Shown one piece after another: positions 45,151 through 57,846 of a DNA stretch of 64,000 bases. The notes beneath the pieces were generated by a model. That model searched no databases. It was not told the origin of the DNA and was given only the letters and a program-made list of their open reading frames with translations. The DNA is from Diphasiastrum complanatum (Eukaryota; Streptophyta; Lycopodiopsida; Lycopodiales; Lycopodiaceae), in contig CM055111.1 of assembly GCA_029204225.1 (NCBI GenBank), forward strand, positions 16,167,019 to 16,231,018, given 5' to 3'. The position numbers and the translations under genes are program-made. Each line of letters starts with the position of its first letter. The stretch's first letter is position 1.

Positions 45151-47159
45151 GTGATTTACATAAAACTAGGATGAGTAAGAGAAAGACTAAACTCCAAAAC
45201 TAGGTCCATGGAAGATCTCCTCTTACGACTCAAATGAGTGCGTATTAAAAGCCGCGACTCTATCAGAGACTTTATTGAAAGGGTCAAGAAGTGAAAGGGA
45301 CAATGTACCCCTACTAGTGTGTCTTTGATCTCATGGTTTATGTTTGGGTTGCCCAAAATCATCCGGTGTCACATGAAATGTAGGAAAACCTTTAGTGAAG
45401 CATGTGTCGATGCCATATGAGAGGCAGATGAGAGCTCGAAAAGTGAGTCAGATAGCCGCGAGTCAATCAATCAATCCAAAGGGCAATGTCGAGATAAGGG
45501 AGAGAGAAAGATATAAGAGTTTAGCTCCACATCTACTTGTACAACTTCTACTGATGCCTTCAATAAAGCACTGGAAAACTTGCAAAGCCAACAAAATTAC
45601 CAATTGAGGAAGTTCTAATAAATTCTATGAAAAATTTCACCTAATAACTAGTTGATTGCTGCATAGGATATAGATTATAGGCTTTGTCGATTTGAACTTT
45701 GATTCGACTGGTTCCGCTTGGGCCCTGGTTGTGAAGGTTGGAGTGATCTGAGACTCAAAAATAGTTTGCTTTGCATGATTTCTGAAAATAAGTGGAAAAG
45801 AAAGCTTGGAGGCTAGAAGGAAATCTTGGCCTTGACATTTGGTGCAAGTCTTGTATGTATAATGGTCTCAAGCTTCCATGTGTCAAGACTTCAAAATTGG
45901 TGGGTTTGGTGCTACCCTATGGCTTTTTCATCTCTTCGATTCTTTTAAATGTTTTTTTTAATGGATTACTTATTGATAATCTACATTGATGTGCAACATG
46001 TCAAGGCATGCCTTGAAATATAAGATCAAAAGCCTTGTAAATTATTTTTATTGCATAACATATTCATGTATCTAGTTTGTTGTATGTCTTTAATGTAGAA
46101 TTTCATTCATACATGAGATTAAAATATTTTCATGCATAAGATTCCCTTCATGCATAAGGTGGAAAATCCTAATGCACACAACATTAGATAGTTTTGTTGG
46201 TGGAATATTCAACAAGAATATGCGATGTAAGTTGAGGTGTCTAAATAATTTCATAAATTTCGAATTATCCAAAAGATAAAAAATCAATGGCATTAAACAT
46301 TTCATTTTTGATATTATCAAGACAATTATAATGTTTTTCCTAGTATATAATTTTTTCCATGCATAAGGTGCAAAATCTGAATACATGACATATTGTGCGG
46401 TCTTGTTGATATCAGATTGTATTTTTTTAAGTGCATCAAGTGGCAAACCTTGATGGATCAAACATTGTATAGTCATTGGCATTTTGTTGTGAGAAATATT
46501 TATACAGTAAAGGTTGTCTTTCCAGTTGAGCTCAATTTCCTACAAGGTTTATACCATTGTATGTTATCTCTCAGCATTAAACAATCTTCAAGGACCACTT
46601 ACCTATCAATGAATGTTCTTTCATGCCAATGTTCACTTTAATGTGTTCTATTTGTTAGACTAAATATGGAAAATGATATAGGAATCATATATGCATTTTA
46701 TTAGTGAGGAAAGATGCGGGCCTATCGATGACAACACTTGGAAACTCAAGGTTTAGGGTTTTAGTACTCTTTCATTAACAGAATCTTGTGATGGGATTCT
46801 TCGTGAAAAGCAACTACTAAGCAAAATTGGGAGGTTGAAAATCACAACTACACCTTTTATCAGAATGGCACAAAATTTCCTTCATGCAAGCGAGAAAGAC
46901 ATGAATCGGACACCAGAAGCAACCGCTTCAAGCAAATTTGTGCACTTAATTTCATGGAATATAAACTAAGCAAATAAATCATCAATAAGCAAGTAAATGA
47001 TCAATAGGTTTTTCTTTGAATAGAACTCCTCTGAAACAACAAAACTTGAATAGCTAACTGTGGTGGCCTATCTCATTTTGAAAATTGGCCCAATGAAGGA
47101 TGTCCCCAAATTGGTACAAGAGGATACCACCTCTAGTGATTGTCCACCTAGAGTAAACA
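45151..47159. other. no gene recognised
   Basis: Short ORFs only. The part next to 47160 (minus strand) may be the 3' end of the LINE, but it has no recognisable motif. Confidence 0.4.
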
Positions 47160-47969
47160 CTCGTCGACACATAATGATCCTGGAATTATTAAAAACCATA
47201 ATCTAGATCTCTTGGTATGCACAATCAAACCAAAGATATCTCCAAACACCTATAACATATCCAAATGTTGTTGTGACCCATCACCCGAAGGAGAAATTAA
47301 TGCCACATTGTTAGCATAAACTAGAATGGAATGACTATATTACCAAGCTTGAAGCCAAGACCACCATTCCAGTTGATGGCTTTCTCGCCAAACCAAGTCA
47401 AAAGCTTTTGGAAATATAGAAAATAGCAATGAGATCTCTCATGTGTAGACCTGGCCTTCTCAATGATAGCCAAGTGTGAACACATTTTCAGTGGTGGAAT
47501 GTTGTGCCCTGAAATCGACCCGACCCAAGGCATGTGATCTTCGTGTCTTACTCACCAGTAACCATTGTCTAAAGTATGATACCAGAAAGCTTAGCCACAA
47601 TGTGCCCAATCATAATGGTGGTGCACTAGTTACAAGCTTCATGGGGTCGCCACTCTTGATTGGATGGATGATATTGCTGCACCATGACAGAGGCAAACCA
47701 AAATTGACAATGTGATTAAGGAGTGAGGCCAAATAGGTGCCTCGATCTATAAATGGTGAACAAACATGTGCCCACTTTATTGATTTGAACGAAAAAGAAA
47801 GGGTAATTCCACATAGGAATGTATGTGATTTGAACAAAAAAGAAATGGTAATTCTACATAGGATTAGTGATTTGCCTTTGATATGTATGTCTGACTTGAG
47901 AATGCGTTTGGGTACAAAAAATGGTTGTGCCTCATTTAAAATGCTTATGCCATCATGTACGATGGGCAT
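47160..47969 (-). pseudogene. LINE-type reverse transcriptase fragment
   Basis: From about 47800 leftwards: YLASLLNHIVNFGLPLSWCS and NIIHPIKSGDPMK (the start of a non-LTR RT), then after stops and frame changes FPKAFDLVWRE (motif A with the catalytic Asp), then SILVYANNVALISPSGDGSQ (motif C) and FGDIFGLIVHTK. Motif C reads YANN where active LINE RTs have YADD, so both catalytic aspartates are Asn. Endonuclease and 3' tail are not identified. Confidence 0.8.
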
Positions 47970-48249
47970 TGGGTGTATATCATTAGTGCTTGTAAAAGAC
48001 TTTCAAATTAATCTTCCAATAAACACGCAAGGCAATAATGGAATTAGTGAAAGGTCAAACAAAAATTATAAAACCTGAAATTTAAAACCAAATCCCCTCA
48101 TGTGAAATCCCTCAGCTAAAAATCCAAACCCTTATGTATAAATTCTAAATAAACCCTTCAACATTAGGGGGCAATGCCAAGCAATGAAGGGCAACATGAT
48201 GGGGCAAAGAAGGGCAGGGCAGGGGGCAGGTCAATCTTCATTTTTTAAT

Positions 48250-48914
48250 TCAAATTTGAAGCCCTCCAACACAAACTCCCTCCATTGCTCTTAACTCGCT
48301 CCTCCTCCATCGCTCTTGCTGCATCCAGACCCACGTCTTGGTCTATTGGGCCTCCAATGCACAGTTCCCTGCTTCCAGCGCACGCTTCCAGTTCCTGCTC
48401 CAGCGCACAACTATGCTCCAGCTCCCAATCCTCCAGGCATCGCTCTAGCTCACTCTCAAACTCCCTCTATCACACCAGCTCTCAAAAGGTTAGTAGCTGT
48501 AACTGGAGAGAATGTGGAGAATCATTGAATAGCTACTTCAGAACATGATGATTCCATCATTTTTGAGCTCTTGCTGCTGATACATAACTTTTGCAATGTA
48601 TTTGTATATCATAGTACTTCTCTTGATCAATCTAGATTTCTGTGAATAACAGCAGGCTTATTGTCAATATGTGAATAATGGTAGTTTTGTTTTTAGATTT
48701 TCTTGAAAAATTTTAGCTCCATCTGAAAATAGGGTATTGTTATGAGTAGATTCGCTGAAAATTTGTTCAATTGTAGTTCTAAACATTCTGAAGCCCACAA
48801 ATCTACAAGAAGCTATTTATCCTTCACTGTAATCAGTTCTATTCACTTCTTCTGGGTTGGCCACTGCCGAAATTAGCATCCTCCTGCCTCCAGCGCACAT
48901 TTTCAGTCCTTGCT
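48250..48914 (+). repeat. dispersed repeat, copy 1 (left of element G)
   Basis: The part from about 48465 to 48870 aligns in the same orientation with 54395-54800 on the other side of element G, with many substitutions and small indels (shared words include tcatttttgagctcttg, gtgaataacag, ttgttcaatt, gccgaaatt). Upstream, 48250-48460 is pyrimidine-rich and contains several CCAGCGCAC words. Confidence 0.7.
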
Positions 48915-49693
48915 CTCAGAAATGGTGAGCTCCTGCAACTTTGTCGAAGCACGAAAAAGACACAAAAGTTGAACGAGAATGATTCGCAACTGTCAACGTG
49001 TCTTTCACTTGAAGCACAAATGATTCGCGAATCATTTGTGAATCGCAAACACACCTCCAAGATCACAAACTGCAAAAGGGACGCAAAACAAAAACTACGA
49101 AAAGAAACGAAAATAACGAAAGCAAACAGGAGATTACGAATCAAATGAAGAAAATCCTTTTGCGCTGCCAGCTGGCAGCTCAACAGGCTTCACGCCCAAC
49201 TGAAACGAGTAGAAACGACGGAGACTAACTAACTAGTTGATTAGCGTTACCTAGTCATGTGATTCCACGTTTAGCTATCTTGTAAATTCCACATAGTGGA
49301 GGTATAAACGATCATCTCTAGATCATAACAAAATGATGAGAATACAGAGATCTGTAAGAGATAGAGAGAGATGTAGCAAATAGAGTAAGAAGGTAAAGAC
49401 ACCATAGTGTGCATGAAAGTCTACCAACGAGCAAAACACAGCGTAAGAGTAGAGTGTCAATCCGCCAATGAGCGAGACACTGACGATCTCGCTCCAAAAC
49501 CAAACTGACAATATAGTCACTCTATTTTCGTGTATCTCTTTGTCTTGTGCTGTGTGTCTTGATTGCTAGAACAAAATATGTTCTATGATGCATGGTCGAG
49601 TGTTTGGGATCCTATAAGGGCTTCGGCATGAAAAGATAATTCAAAGAAAGAAAATTGTTCACGAAAAGAGAGAGAGATGACAAACACGAAACA
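48915..49693 (+). repeat. 5' LTR of element G (~779 bp)
   Basis: Aligns along its length with 53578-54358. Its end is set where homology stops, after aacacgaaaca. The interior contains a CAGCTGGCAGCTCAACAGGC stretch and atagagagagatg. Confidence 0.85.
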
Positions 49694-49694
49694 G

Positions 49695-52600
49695 TGCTGA
49701 ATGGATGAGAAAGGATGATAGCGCAATGGCAATCATCGTTTCGTCCATAAATGAAAATCTACTCATGCAGATTGAAGACTACAAAAGTAGCCATGCAGCG
49801 TGGAAAAGATTAAAGCAGAAGTAGTATAAAGTGAGGATTGCAGCTTCAGTCATGCACCATCACAATCAGCTGCAATCAATATGGTGGGATGGCAACCAGT
49901 TGGATCAGCACGTTGAGAAGATCAGAACGATCTTTGCTCAACTCGCTGCATCAAGACAGGAGCACTAGGTCCCAGCACCACAACAACTGATGTACTTCAT
50001 GAAATCTCTACCAACGTCCTATCAGCCGTTGAGAATGCTCATACTGAGTTTTCCAGATATGACATTCGATAAAGTAGTTAGTCTTGTCGCTGATGAGAGA
50101 CTGATGAGAGACAAAGGAGAGAGAAGCAGTGATCAAGAGAAGGCTCTCTTTACGAAAGGAAAGAAGAAGAACAAAAACAAGCCCAGATTTGAGAAGACGA
50201 AGTCCTTGAATCAACAATCTTCTTCCAGCGATCACTGCCACAAACCAGGCCATATGGCCAACAAATGTTGGTTCAATCCAGCAATACCTTGCATGCACTG
50301 CAAGAAGAAAGGACATTCTGCATACGACTGTAGATTCAACCCAAAAAGGAAAAACAAAGCTGAAAAAACAAATGTTGCAGAGTCATCTAAAAATGTAGAA
50401 AGAGGTGACGAAGCTTTCATGATACTCGACGAAGCTTCGACAAGCTACTTCGAACATGACTACGATGTGGTCATTAATTCAGGAGCAACATCTCACATAA
50501 CCTGCAACAAGATCTTGATCAACTTTTGTGAACTCAAAAATGATAGAGCGGTGATTCTAGGCGATGGAAGCAGACACGATGTCAAGGGCATCAGCTCTCT
50601 ATAGCTACGAACATTGTCAGGCCAAGCAGAGCTGCCAGGAGCACTCTATGTGCCCTCACTCAGAAAAGATCTGCTATATGTCTCCAAGATGGCAGATCTA
50701 GACATTCGAGTTTTGTTCGACGGCAACACTTGCCGTATGATCGAGAAGACGACAAACAAGTTGCTGACGGTGGGATGCAGAGAAGGAAACCTCTACCAGG
50801 CCAAAATAATCAGCAACTCTGATAGCATATCAAATGCTTAAAAAAACGAAGATCAGCTCTAGCATAGGAGAATGTATCATTTGAATATGTGGAGCCTGTA
50901 TGACATGAGCACAAAGGACACTGTCACAGTTCTCAAAATTTCAAGGCCCGAGGCTGAGTTCTGTGAAGCTTGTCAAAAAGGCAAGCAACATCGAAATCCA
51001 TTCACACATGAGGGAAGAAGAGCCAAGGAAGTTCTTGAACTTGTCCACTCTGATGTGTGTGGACCGATGAAAACTAATTCGCTCTCAGGTTCGAGATATT
51101 TTCTAACGTTCATAGATGATTACAGCCGAATGACCACGATCTACTAGTTGAAGAAGAAATCTGAAGTATTTGATTCTTTCAAGAAGTTCATGGCATTTGC
51201 AGAGCGACACACCTTGAAAAAGATACAAATCCTTAGATCTGACAATGGAGGTGAATACAAAAGCACAGAATTCTCAAGATTCTACGAAGAACAGGGGATC
51301 GAACACCAATTCATTCCTGCATACACACCAGAATACAACGGTGTGGCAGAAAGTAAAAATAGAATGCTAGTCGAAGGAGCTAGATGCACAATAGCACAGG
51401 CTCAATTGCCAGGCCAATTCTAGGCACAGGCAATAGCTGCAGCTGTACACCTGCAGAACAGATCTACAATGACATTGATGGAGAACAAAACACCATATGA
51501 AATGTGGACAGGCAGAAAGCATGATCTGTTATACATGCGAGTGTTTGGATGTGCAGCATACAAGCACATTCGAAAGTTAAAGAGAAGTAAGCTCGATGAC
51601 AAATCCGAACAAACAATCATGGTCGGCTACTTGAACGGAACACATGTGTACAGACTCTACGATCCAATCATGAAGAAGGTTGTTTCGAACAGAGATGTAA
51701 AATTCAACGAGTCCACATTTCCTGGACTGAAAGACGAAAGAGGCCATGAGATCTTCACACTACTGCCTATTCAAGAGGGAGATCGAGGACAAACATCAAA
51801 CCAGAATGCAGGACCCCAGACTCCAGAGCAGCAGGTAATAGAGGATCGACTCCATGAACAAGAAATATTCGAGCAGCGACGAAACGAACCTTGAAGGTCA
51901 ACAAGACAAAGAAGACCTCCAAGCCACTATTTTGACAATCTTCAATGGAGAGAAGACACACAGTTCGAGTACTGCAACTTCACAGAAGAGCCAACAACAT
52001 ACCAAAAAACTACCTAGAGTCCAGAGGGAGAATGCTGGAAATAGGCAATGTCAGAAGAGATCGAGTCGATGAGGCAAAACGAGACAGGACACTAGAGCCA
52101 CTGCCAGAAAATAGAAAAGTAGTCGACTGCAAGTGGGTGTACAAGAAAAAGCTGAAATTAGATGGCACCATTGGCCTCTACAAAACAAGGCTTGTCATGA
52201 AGGGCTACACGCAGAGATATGGTGTCGAATATTTCGACACATATTCGCCCATGGTCAAGATGACAAGCATAAGGCTTCTCCTTGCATACGCCAAATAGTA
52301 CAATCTGGAAATTCACAAGATTGACGTGAAAATAGCCTTTCTCCTCGGAGATCTAGAGGAGGAAATTTTCATGAAGCAACCTGAAGGATATGAAGACCCC
52401 GACAACAAAAAAATATGTCTGTCGATTGCAGAGATGCATCTACGGTCTAAAACATGCATCACGAGCCTGGTACAAAAAGCTTGATGGTCTTCTAAAGGCT
52501 CTAGACTTCAATCCTACTCAACCAAACTGTAATGTCTACATCAAAAGAGTAGGAAAGGATTTTGTGATATTGACCATTTTCGTGGATGATTCGTTGATGA

Positions 52601-53640
52601 TAGGAAATTCCTTAATGTTGATCAAAGACACAAAGAGTCAGATTTCTGAAAACTACAAAATCACAGATCTTGGAGAAGCAATAAAATGCCTAGGGCTGCA
52701 GATCAGAAGAGATCGAACAAATGGCAAAATACACTTGAGTCAGTCAAAATACGCCAAAAAAGTGCTGAAGAAGTACCACATGATGGACTGTGAAGAAAAA
52801 GCCACACCAATGATAGCTGGAGCCAAGCTCATGAAACGGGATTGCCCAAAAATAGAAGAGGAACAATAGAAGATGGCAAGTATACCCTACCAGAACTTAA
52901 TTGGTAGTCGGATGTACTTAACAATTTGTACCAGACCTGATCTAGTCTTCTCTGTATCGCATTGAGCCAATTCTATTCCAATCCTAGTCTAGCACATTGG
53001 AAAATGGCCAAACAAATCCTACAATATCTGAAGGGTACCCAGAATGTTGGATTAATCTACAGAGCTAGAAACGAAGAGAAAGGATTCGAGCTGCATCACT
53101 ATAGTGATGCGGGCTAGGCGAGCTGCAAATATGACAGCAAGTCCATTACTAGAGAATGTACAATAGCGTGCGGAGCTGCAATCAGCTGGATATGCAAAAA
53201 GCAGACTCTGGTAGCTCAATCCTCTTGCGAGACTGAGTATGTCGCAGTCTCAAAAGTGGCGAATGAGGTAGTGTGGCTACAAATGATGTTGGAGGCAATC
53301 GGGATACCACAAGAGGGGCCAAGCACGATGATGATGGACTCCCAGAGTGTCATCTATCTGTCCTAGGATCTTGTCTTCCATTCAAAGACGAAGCACATTC
53401 CTTAGAAGTACCATCACATTCGAGATTTGATCTCAAAAGGAGAGCTCCAGGTCCAGTTCATAAAATCAGAAAGTATGATTGCAGACCTCCTCACGAAACC
53501 GCTCGACAAGCCACTCTTTACCAAGCAAAGAGAGGCAATTGGATTGAACGAACAAAGTTGCAAGGTTCAAGAGCGAGTGTCAGAAATGGTGAACTCCTGC
53601 AACTTTGTCAAAGCACAAACAAGACACGAAGGTTGAACAA
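49695..53640 (+). pseudogene. gag-pol remains of copia element G
   Basis: Mid-gag starts at about 49702 (WMRKDDSAMAIIVSSINENL), continuing at 49990-50230 (LPTSYQPLRMLILSFPDMTF). Two zinc knuckles follow (CHKPGHMANKC, CMHCKKKGHSAYDC). The protease motif reads INSGATSHI near 50475, with Asn in place of the catalytic Asp. Integrase is in three frames split by TAG stops (50872-51423): CEACQKGKQHRNPF, FLTFIDDYSRMTTIY, LRSDNGGEYKSTEF and TPEYNGVAESKNRM. The rest of integrase ends at 51894. RT follows at 51945-52869 (WVYKKKLKLDGTIGLYKTRL, ILTIFVDDSLMIGN). RNase H at 53100-53636 has several stops (HHYSDAG*ASCKYDSKS, SSCETEYVA, ADLLTKPLDKPLF). Confidence 0.9.
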
Positions 53641-54358
53641 GAATGATTTGCGACATTCAACGTGTCTTTGACTCGAAGCACGAACAATTCGGGAATCATT
53701 CGCGAATCGCAAACACACCTCTAGGATCACAAACTGCAAAAGGGACGCAAAATGAAAACTACAAAAAGAAATGAAAAGAAGAAAAGCAAACGGGAGATTA
53801 CGAATCAAACGAAGAAAAATCTTTTGCTCTGTCAGCTGGCAGCTCAACAGGCTTCATGCCCAGCTGAAATGAGTAGCAACGACAAAAACTAACTAACTAG
53901 TTGATTAGCGTTAAATAGTCATGTGATTCGACGTTTAGCTATCTTGTAAACTCCACAGAGTGGAGGTATAAACGATCCTCTCTGGATCATAACAAAATGA
54001 TGAGAATACAGAGATCTGTAAGAGACAGAGAGAGACATAACGAATAGAGTAAGAAAGTAAAGACACCATAGGTGTGCATGAAAGTCTGCCAACGAGTAGA
54101 ACATAGCGTAAGAGCAGAGTGTCAATCCGCCAATGAGCAAGACACTGACGATCTCGCTCCAAAACCAAACTGACAATATAGTCGCTCTATTTTCATGTAT
54201 CTCTTTGTCTTGTGCTGTGTGTCTTGATTTCTAGAATAAACTATGTTCTGTGATGCGTAGTCGAGTGTCTGGGATTCTGTAAGGGCTTCTGCACGAAAAG
54301 ATAATTCAATGAAAGAAAATTGTTTGCAAAAAGAGATGGAGAAGACGAACACGAAATA
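53578..54358 (+). repeat. 3' LTR of element G (~781 bp)
   Basis: Starts TGTCAGAAATGG after a purine-rich stretch (aagagcgag) and ends near aacacgaaata, where similarity to the 5' LTR stops. Confidence 0.85.
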
Positions 54359-54394
54359 GTCTCGCTTCTACGACACTTGCCAAGCTCCCTCCAG

Positions 54395-54800
54395 CACACA
54401 AGCTCTCACAGGTAGCTATAACTTGTCTTGATGAGAAGGTGAAGAATCAGTAAATAGCTAGTTTAGAACAAGATGATTTTATCATTTTTGAGCTCTTGAT
54501 ACTAATCTATAACTTCTACAATCTATTTATAAACCACAATACTTCCCAAGATCAATCTAGATCAATGTGTGAATAACAGTAGTTGTGAATATGTAATTAA
54601 CTATAGTCTTGTTTTCAGTTCTTTGAAAGTTTGAGCTTCATCTGAAACATTGGTATTATTATGAGTAGATTTGATGAGATATTGTTCAATTATAGTTCTA
54701 GAATCTAAGCATTCTAAAGCACACACATCTACTGTAGTATACAAGCATCAAATTATCCTTCACTATAATCGATTCACATATCTTTGATTTTTCATTGCCG
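54395..54800 (+). repeat. dispersed repeat, copy 2 (right of element G)
   Basis: Same orientation as copy 1 (about 48465-48870). It begins near ccagcacacaagctctcaca and ends near cattgccgaaatt. Confidence 0.7.
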
Positions 54801-55475
54801 AAATTCTCATTTGCATTCTCATGATTCAAAACTCCCAAAGAACTATACGCTCAGTATCACTTTGTGGGCAAGCACATGGGGAACAACACAATCCTATATT
54901 TGAGAGCCTTGTTTGTTGTGAACAATGAAGTAGAGTACAATGAAATTGACATCGTTATTCGTTTCTTACATATAGAATGAGTAGTCCAATGTTTTTAATT
55001 GTACATATTACAAAATGATTTGTGGCCCTTGAAAACTATGCAAATGGGTTTTCATGGTCTAGCTTTGAAACTTAGATTATAATTAATATGTTGACGCGTT
55101 GTTATGCTATGTTATCTGATAACGATTTGTAGACTATGTTTTCATGCCAGGTTCAACCTAACATTGTGCACTTGTGCCTAAAATTTGTGGTATATTATAG
55201 TGATGACTTTATGCCAAAAGAACAAAAACCAATCTGGTTCATTTATTGACTTTATGAATTTATGCAATCCCATACTTTCTTTATGGGTGTCAAAACCAAC
55301 TTATACCATTTTATTATAGACAATTGTATATGTATACACAAAGAATAAGAGCAATGTCAAGAGGTTTGATCTTGCTCTAAAATAAACTCTTATGGGAGCC
55401 ATCCCCAATTGCTATCTACTACATATAGTATGAAGTAGGGGATATAAACCTAACAAAAAGTTGGCCTCTAATCAT

Positions 55476-55570
<95 letters not shown>

Positions 55571-56735
55571 ATTGTTAAACAACTCTATTTTGCCAAAAAG
55601 CCTTTAAATTTAACAAAATACAATAACGGCTGGGAAGTACAAGAGTAGATATATATACCCCATGCTCGCTTGGACTCCACTCGCCACCTCAATAAGTGCA
55701 CAGTCACTCAACAACATGACAACCAAAATCAAATGTCAGTTCATAGGCCTATTCACTCTCTGTAAGTTGTAAGTTTCATGATTCTATAGTTGTATGAGTC
55801 TATACCGCATATGGGATTGAATCAACCCTTGGTACTGTATGGTTAACTGGGGGTTTAATTAGATACATGGCAATTATTGTCTCCAACATTTTCTGGAAAC
55901 ATGTATCGAATGATGAAACACGTTCAAAATGGTACTTACGAAATGCACATTCGAAACAACTATACAAATTTATGAAATTTTTTTGTATTTCAAGCACGAG
56001 CTATGGATTGTATCTTATGTACTATAGTTAAGATGAATTGTGATTCATGTAGATTGTAAATTGCAATATGTATTTCCATTTTCTAGCTCTAGTAAGTTGT
56101 AATCGATCACATCTACTACGTGTGAACTTTGAAACACCCAACATTGTGAACTTTCAAGTTAGTCTTGTGTAAAATATAGTAGTATGGACATTGGAGATAG
56201 AAATTGGATGTATCTATTTATTGCTAGTCTTTTTTTGACATTTCTAAATCCCAAAAAACTCATAAAAATACATTTTCAAAAAAAAAAAAATTCCGTTTCA
56301 AATTTTGACATCTCATTTCAAACAAGTTTCAAACGCGTTTTGAAATGACGTACGAAACAAGTTTCAAAAAAATTGATTCTCTTAATTTTGAATCCTAAAT
56401 CGAGGAAACCTAAAAACTGTAATTCAGACCCCTGAAATGGGCCAATTTAAATAGTCAATTTGGACATGACAAGAACTCTTTGCTTCCCTTTGGTGCTCAA
56501 TATTACTTCAATAACTATTTTAAAAACTTGGTATCAATAGTACCAATCTCAGAAATCCATATTGGCATGTTGTTTGCAACTTTCTTTGGCAGGTTTCATA
56601 ACAAAAATGTGGAGCACTGGCGATGATATCATACTTTTGAATGGAAGCCTCATAGTAGGAAAATGAAAGGTTTTTTCAACTAATCCTACAATGCTATGTC
56701 ACGGAGCTCTAATAGGGACAGAATGTTTGTCCATG
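54801..56735. other. no gene recognised; contains a microsatellite
   Basis: AT-rich DNA. A compound microsatellite lies at 55481-55568. At 56290-56370 several tttcaaa/tttgaaa words form short inverted repeats. Confidence 0.45.
55481..55568 (+). repeat. (GT)14(GA)30 compound microsatellite
   Basis: Perfect GT dinucleotides at 55481-55508 pass directly into perfect GA dinucleotides at 55509-55568. The absence of interruptions suggests a polymorphic locus. Confidence 0.97.
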
Positions 56736-57190
56736 AAGAAACAAAGTGTTTCTGATTACAAAGCCTTGCTAGCTTTCAGTCCTTCCCTTGATGAAGATGT
56801 TTGCGAACTCGAACATCTGGAGACACGAAACACAAAGAGATTCGTGAACACAAAAGTCAACGGAGACGAAGACGAACGGTTCGCAAACACGAAGGATCCA
56901 CGAACGAGATTCGTTTGCAGTCCAGCAAGAGAGAAAGGCAGACGAGGTAAACGAAACCAATAGTGGAAATGAAACCCGTTCTGTCCTCACACTCCAAGGA
57001 GTACCACCAGAGATCATGCAAGTACCCAGAAGTACAGAGATCTGACCTGATGGCATGACATCAGTAGATACTTCACTTCCTAGGTCATGGTTAATCTGCC
57101 ACTATTGTAATTCCCTGATTAGTTGTAGATGTATAATCACTCTAATCTTAGGTTTACATAGAGAGACTGTACTTACTGGATAATACTTGA
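56736..57190 (+). mobile_element. 3' end of a second F-family copia element (H), left part
   Basis: Matches 33226-33650 of element F: the C-terminal pol tail (VSDYKALLAFSPSLDEDVCE, LEHLETRNTKRFVNTKVNGD) and then the start of the 3' LTR (from about 57048, TGATGGCATG). The LTR is interrupted at 57190 by element I and continues at 63627. Everything upstream of the pol tail is absent. Confidence 0.9.
57186..57190 (+). repeat. left target-site duplication of element I
   Basis: CTTGA, identical to 63622-63626. Five base pairs is the normal copia duplication length. Confidence 0.92.
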
Positions 57191-57846
57191 TGTGAAAAAT
57201 ACAGATCCTAAGTGGATCTAAACTCCAAGATCATTGGCTTGAATGCTTGCACTCCAAACTACATAAGCTAGGAATTGGCAACACATTCTATGCTACCTAG
57301 AATGCAAAGAACTTGATTAAAAAAACATTTACCACAAATGGAAACTTCCATAAACATCAAGTGCGGCCCAAAATAGCATTATACAGTCCATAATACATCA
57401 ACCTACCACTTTTGGAAAGCACCTAAGATCATACACAATAGCTTGAAGACAATACACACAACAATGCTCTCAATGGAGGAAGAAACAATGACAATGATCT
57501 ATTGATCTCAATGAAGCATACAAAAGGTTTCTCCAACCTGTTCTCCACGACTTCCCTACTATTTATGGATGAGGAAGATGACTCTCTCTCCTCTCTCTAG
57601 AAGGTACTTGACCCTAGATATTCCCTATATAGGAAAAATAGCTAAAAATGGCTTATATGACCAAAATACATCAAAATGGTCTCATTTTGAAGGGTATGAA
57701 GTTTGACAGTTTATCATACTGAAAAAATACAGTAAATAAAAACATTGTGGCCTGGTTCACATGTGCGAAACTCCAGAACCAAAACTATTTACAATTTTAG
57801 CCAATTTAGGCCTCAAACTAGCTAGGAAATGTTGACAATTTTCACA
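57191..57846 (-). repeat. 3' LTR of element I (656 bp)
   Basis: TGTGAAAAATACAG at the left and GACAATTTTCACA at the right. Directly to its right is the minus-strand polypurine tract gaagagggag. Confidence 0.95.

Larger units (their letters stand above)
48915..54358 (+). mobile_element. Ty1/copia retrotransposon G
   Basis: Plus-strand element with two LTR copies (about 48915-49693 and 53578-54358) and gag-pol between. The primer-binding site, leader and gag N-terminus are missing: the left LTR joins mid-gag sequence at about 49695. The left LTR also lacks the initial TG. The element is broken by many stops, most of them TAG. Confidence 0.9.

Noticed and set aside
48285-48548. Ser/Ala-rich plus-strand ORFs
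   Set aside because: Composition follows the pyrimidine-rich DNA; two frames are open for the same reason, with no domain.
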